Shown here one piece after another: positions 61,631 through 64,000 of a DNA stretch of 64,000 bases (its first letter is position 1; every line of letters begins with the position of its first letter). The stretch is from assembly GCF_000733125.1 (NCBI RefSeq), contig NZ_JPHU01000005.1:124001-188000 (forward strand), given 5' to 3'. A model generated the notes under the pieces. That model made no database searches, was not told the origin of the DNA, and was given only the letters and a program-made list of their open reading frames with translations. The stretch is from Parvularcula oceani (GTDB lineage Bacteria; Pseudomonadota; Alphaproteobacteria; Caulobacterales; Parvularculaceae). The position numbers and the translations under genes were made by a program.

Positions 61631-62575
61631 ATGAGCGTGATCGTCAGGCCCAGGACGGCCGCGGACATCGACAGCCGGGTCGAGCGGATCCTCGCCGATC
61701 TCGGTCGTCCGGAGCCACCGCTCGACCTGCCTACAGTCCGAGAATTGCTGCGCTTGGACCTGGCTTTCTATCGCCTGGACGATCCGTCACTCTTGGACCG
61801 GACCGTCTCGCGGATGAAGATCGCCGGCAAGCAGGTCCTCGCCCGTCCGACCCTTCTGCTCGACGCGGTCCGCAAGCTCGACCTGAAGGCGCTCTACATC
61901 CCAGATCAACGCCGCATCATGATCGACGGATCGCAACCGGTACTGAAACACCGGTGGAGTGAGGCCCACGAGATCGGTCACAGCATCCTGCCGTGGCACG
62001 ACGGCGCGATGCTTGGCGATGACCGGCAGACGCTCCTTCCGGCTTGCCACGCCCAGCTCGAGGCCGAAGCGAACCTCGCCGCCGCGAAGCTTCTCTTCCT
62101 TCGGGACCGCTTCGACGAAACCTGTCGCGCTTACGCACCCTCGATTGCCTCGGTGAAAGCCCTGAAGCCGCTCTTCGGCAACACTTACGCGACGACGTTC
62201 TGGCGCGCTGTCATGGTTTGGGGCGAGGACAAGCATGTCCTAGGGATGATCTCGGACAACCCCGCGATCATGAGGACCGAAGTCACGTTCAATCCCGCGC
62301 AGGGCTGCAAGCACTTCATCACGCCTCCTGCCTTCGCGTCGGCGTTTCCGACGATCGGTCCAGCGGAAGTGTTTCCGAGCGTGACCCGCTATTGCAAGCC
62401 CGCGAGAGGCGGCCCTCTCGGATCGAACGAGATCGTCATTCCGGACGCTGACGGCAACGGACACGCTTTCGCCTTCGAGAGCTTCTCCTTCGGCCATCAA
62501 ACCCTTACGCTTGGCGTTCACAGCCATGTCGTAAAATCGCAGGTCGCTCTCAGGAGTGCGGGGGGAAGCCTGTGA
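61631..62575 (+). CDS. ImmA/IrrE family metallo-endopeptidase
   Basis: This 314-residue protein has a DUF955 (peptidase M78) domain. The zinc motif is HEIGH (His113, Glu114, His117), with the third ligand in LEAEANLAAAKLLF (Glu144 or Glu146). About 110 N-terminal and 150 C-terminal residues flank it; the latter region (YATTFWRAVM ... LGVHSHVVKSQ) may be a sensor. ImmA cleaves an XRE repressor in ICEBs1, and IrrE/DdrO works likewise in Deinococcus. Coupled by a 4-base overlap (GTGA) to the patatin gene, so the protease may control phospholipase expression. Confidence 0.85.
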   Translation: MSVIVRPRTAADIDSRVERILADLGRPEPPLDLPTVRELLRLDLAFYRLDDPSLLDRTVSRMKIAGKQVLARPTLLLDAVRKLDLKALYIPDQRRIMIDGSQPVLKHRWSEAHEIGHSILPWHDGAMLGDDRQTLLPACHAQLEAEANLAAAKLLFLRDRFDETCRAYAPSIASVKALKPLFGNTYATTFWRAVMVWGEDKHVLGMISDNPAIMRTEVTFNPAQGCKHFITPPAFASAFPTIGPAEVFPSVTRYCKPARGGPLGSNEIVIPDADGNGHAFAFESFSFGHQTLTLGVHSHVVKSQVALRSAGGSL

Positions 62576-63825
62576 CCGACGAAACTGCTCCGCCCACGCC
62601 GCTGAAGGAGCGACGCTTCGCCCTTGCGCTCTCCGGCGGCGGATACCGAGCAACGCTCTTCCATTTGGGCGCTCTGCGGCGTTTGAACGAGCTTGGACTT
62701 CTCGCGCGCACCGAGCGCATCACCGCCGTCTCGGGAGGGGCTTTACTCCTCGGGTACCTGACTTCCCGCCTCCCAGAGGTTCTCGACCGGTCCGGCGGCG
62801 TTCCTCCGAGCGAGTGGGAGAGCCGGGTCTCCGCACCGGTCCACCGCTTTTGCAAGAACGATCTGCGTACCGTTCAGACCCTGCTGAACTTCCTGGCCTT
62901 CGGCCTCATCGGACGTAACAGACGCCTGGACTACAACATCCGTCGACTGAGCGAGCTGTTCGACGACCTGACCATGGGGTCCCTCTATCCGGAGCGGACA
63001 GACGCTGATCTGCCAGAGCTCTACTTCCTCTCGACCGACGCATTGTTCGGTCAGGCGTTCCGCGTTGGCAACGTCCCGGCATCGTCGAAAGAAGGTTCCG
63101 GTCACTACGTCATCGGCTTCACCGATCAGACGTCAGACTGGACGATCGGCCGAGCCGCCGCGACATCTGCAGCCTTCCCTCCCCTCCTCGGTCCGCACTT
63201 CCCGAAGCTGGACCCGAGCGGTTTCCTGGGAGGCGAACTCTCTGAAAACGACAAAAGGCTGATCTCGCATATCGCTCTGGTCGACGGCGGCCTCTACGAC
63301 AATCTCGGAGGCTCGCTCGTTTCTGGCAGCACGAAAGCGTGGTTTCGCCTTTACTCCGATGCCGGAAACCCGCTCGCCTATGATCCGCGACTCCTCAGAA
63401 CACCTCTGGTCTCGTTGCGATACTTGCAGCTCATGTCGAATTTCATCGGCAGAGTGAACTACAAGGCGATCAAGGCGACGAAGGCGAGCGATTTCGTGGA
63501 ATGGAGCGCCCAGCACCCTGTCAAGAAGCCGCCTGCGAGCATCTCGATCGGCTACCCGAAAGACCTGGTCGACGGAGCGCTCGAGCGTATTAGGACCGAC
63601 CTTGATGAGTTCACCGACGACGAATGCCGCGTCCTGGAGAACCACGGATATGCGCAAGCGTCGCTAGAGCTCGCCGTGGTCGGTTCCGACGCGGACCTGC
63701 CGCTGCCGATCTGGCCATACGACAAACACGCCTACACGGATATCGATATGGTGGGGAGGATCGTGGAGACCGCCAGTAAACGGAAGATGCTGTCGCAACT
63801 CTGTCGCCTGAGCCCTCGGCGGTGA
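62572..63825 (+). CDS. patatin-like phospholipase
   Basis: This 417-residue protein has a patatin fold with a Ser-Asp dyad: oxyanion loop SGGGYRAT (residues 21-28), nucleophile Ser54 in AVSGGALLLGYL (A-x-S-x-G rather than G-x-S-x-G) and Asp238 in VDGGLYDNLGG. ATSAAFPPLLGPH is a typical patatin segment. No signal peptide or membrane helix, so it would act inside the cell. Cytoplasmic patatins such as CapV degrade the cell's own membrane in abortive anti-phage defence. No CD-NTase is seen upstream; the ATPase gene downstream may be the partner. GTG start behind GGGGGAAG, overlapping the protease stop. Confidence 0.88.
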   Translation: MTDETAPPTPLKERRFALALSGGGYRATLFHLGALRRLNELGLLARTERITAVSGGALLLGYLTSRLPEVLDRSGGVPPSEWESRVSAPVHRFCKNDLRTVQTLLNFLAFGLIGRNRRLDYNIRRLSELFDDLTMGSLYPERTDADLPELYFLSTDALFGQAFRVGNVPASSKEGSGHYVIGFTDQTSDWTIGRAAATSAAFPPLLGPHFPKLDPSGFLGGELSENDKRLISHIALVDGGLYDNLGGSLVSGSTKAWFRLYSDAGNPLAYDPRLLRTPLVSLRYLQLMSNFIGRVNYKAIKATKASDFVEWSAQHPVKKPPASISIGYPKDLVDGALERIRTDLDEFTDDECRVLENHGYAQASLELAVVGSDADLPLPIWPYDKHAYTDIDMVGRIVETASKRKMLSQLCRLSPRR

Positions 63826-63872
63826 TAAAGAACCGTATCCCGAACGGCCGTTGGTGACCAGGAGCGGAAAGC

Positions 63873-64000
63873 ATGTATGCGAAGTCAGCACACATCTACG
63901 GCTTCAAGTGCTTCGGCAAAGCCGAGCTAGAACTTCAGTATCCGGGCCGGAACGATGACGAGGCGTCGCCGCTTCCGAACATAAACCTCGTTCTCGGCGA
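63873..64000 (+). CDS. OLD/SMC-like AAA ATPase, N-terminal fragment
   Basis: Only the first 42 codons are in the window. The protein begins IYGFKCFGKAELEL and reaches NINLVLGE, which is how OLD-like, RecF-like and AAA_15/AAA_21 ATPases begin: a first strand with F-K-x-F, then a strand running into the Walker A motif, whose glycine-lysine part lies past the window edge. AGGAG lies eight bases before the ATG. It follows the patatin gene by 47 bases on the same strand and is likely part of the operon. Such ATPases often act as sensors in phage defence. Confidence 0.7.
   Translation, partial: MYAKSAHIYGFKCFGKAELELQYPGRNDDEASPLPNINLVLG

Overview
The window looks like a high-GC alphaproteobacterial chromosome. 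The ccmCDE, mlaEFD-lipoprotein, mreBCD-mrdA-rodA and metX-metW blocks have the order usual in that class. TIGR02302, DUF2125, DUF1489 and GTA-type holin genes, CtrA-like promoter boxes (TTAA-N7-TTAAC) and GANTC sites point the same way. The genus cannot be fixed from this sequence. No rRNA or tRNA gene and no CRISPR array was recognised, and no gene-free stretch exceeds 300 bases.

Core part (1-58,833). 1-4,014: end of a MATE exporter, ccmCDE for cytochrome c maturation, a lipoprotein and an LplT-like MFS carrier. 4,022-11,782: UDP-sulfoquinovose synthase, a polyprenyl-phosphate sugar transferase, cysQ, queG, infC (apparently starting at ATA) and two glycosyltransferases. 11,808-17,206: an ABHD10-like hydrolase, a DUF5658 protein, TIGR02302, hpt and a zinc-ribbon protein. 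17,245-21,296: ftsE-ftsX-YdcF-plsC-DUF2125 as one overlapping operon. 21,290-27,437: hisC, DUF4328, metX-metW, a methyltransferase, gloB and thiO. 27,479-31,749: an orphan GTA-type holin, an antiporter-like protein, an enoyl-CoA hydratase homologue and a coiled-coil membrane protein under probable CtrA/CcrM control. 31,757-35,408: the Mla-type lipid transport operon. 35,584-42,986: a CHASE2 protein with a degenerate cyclase domain, MFS and NSS transporters, a proline iminopeptidase and an Hpt phosphotransfer protein. 43,030-48,719: the rod-shape operon. 48,795-58,833: a TVP38 protein, a YhdP/AsmA-like giant, a Bcp peroxiredoxin, an M23 peptidase-bactofilin pair, DUF1489, TauE and dusA. Envelope building and cell shape dominate this part.

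Genomic island (about 58,790 to beyond 64,000). A tyrosine recombinase sits head-to-head with dusA. The first 11 codons of dusA are strikingly AT-rich, and the gene then returns to host-like GC exactly where its conserved core begins. This is the footprint of an element inserted in the 5' end of dusA. Behind the integrase lies a compact same-strand operon with stop/start overlaps: a ribbon-helix-helix protein, a GNAT acetyltransferase, an XRE regulator, an ImmA/IrrE metallopeptidase, a patatin-like phospholipase and the start of an OLD/SMC-like ATPase cut by the window end. This is the best candidate for an undescribed system, plausibly anti-phage defence, but that role is inferred from context only.
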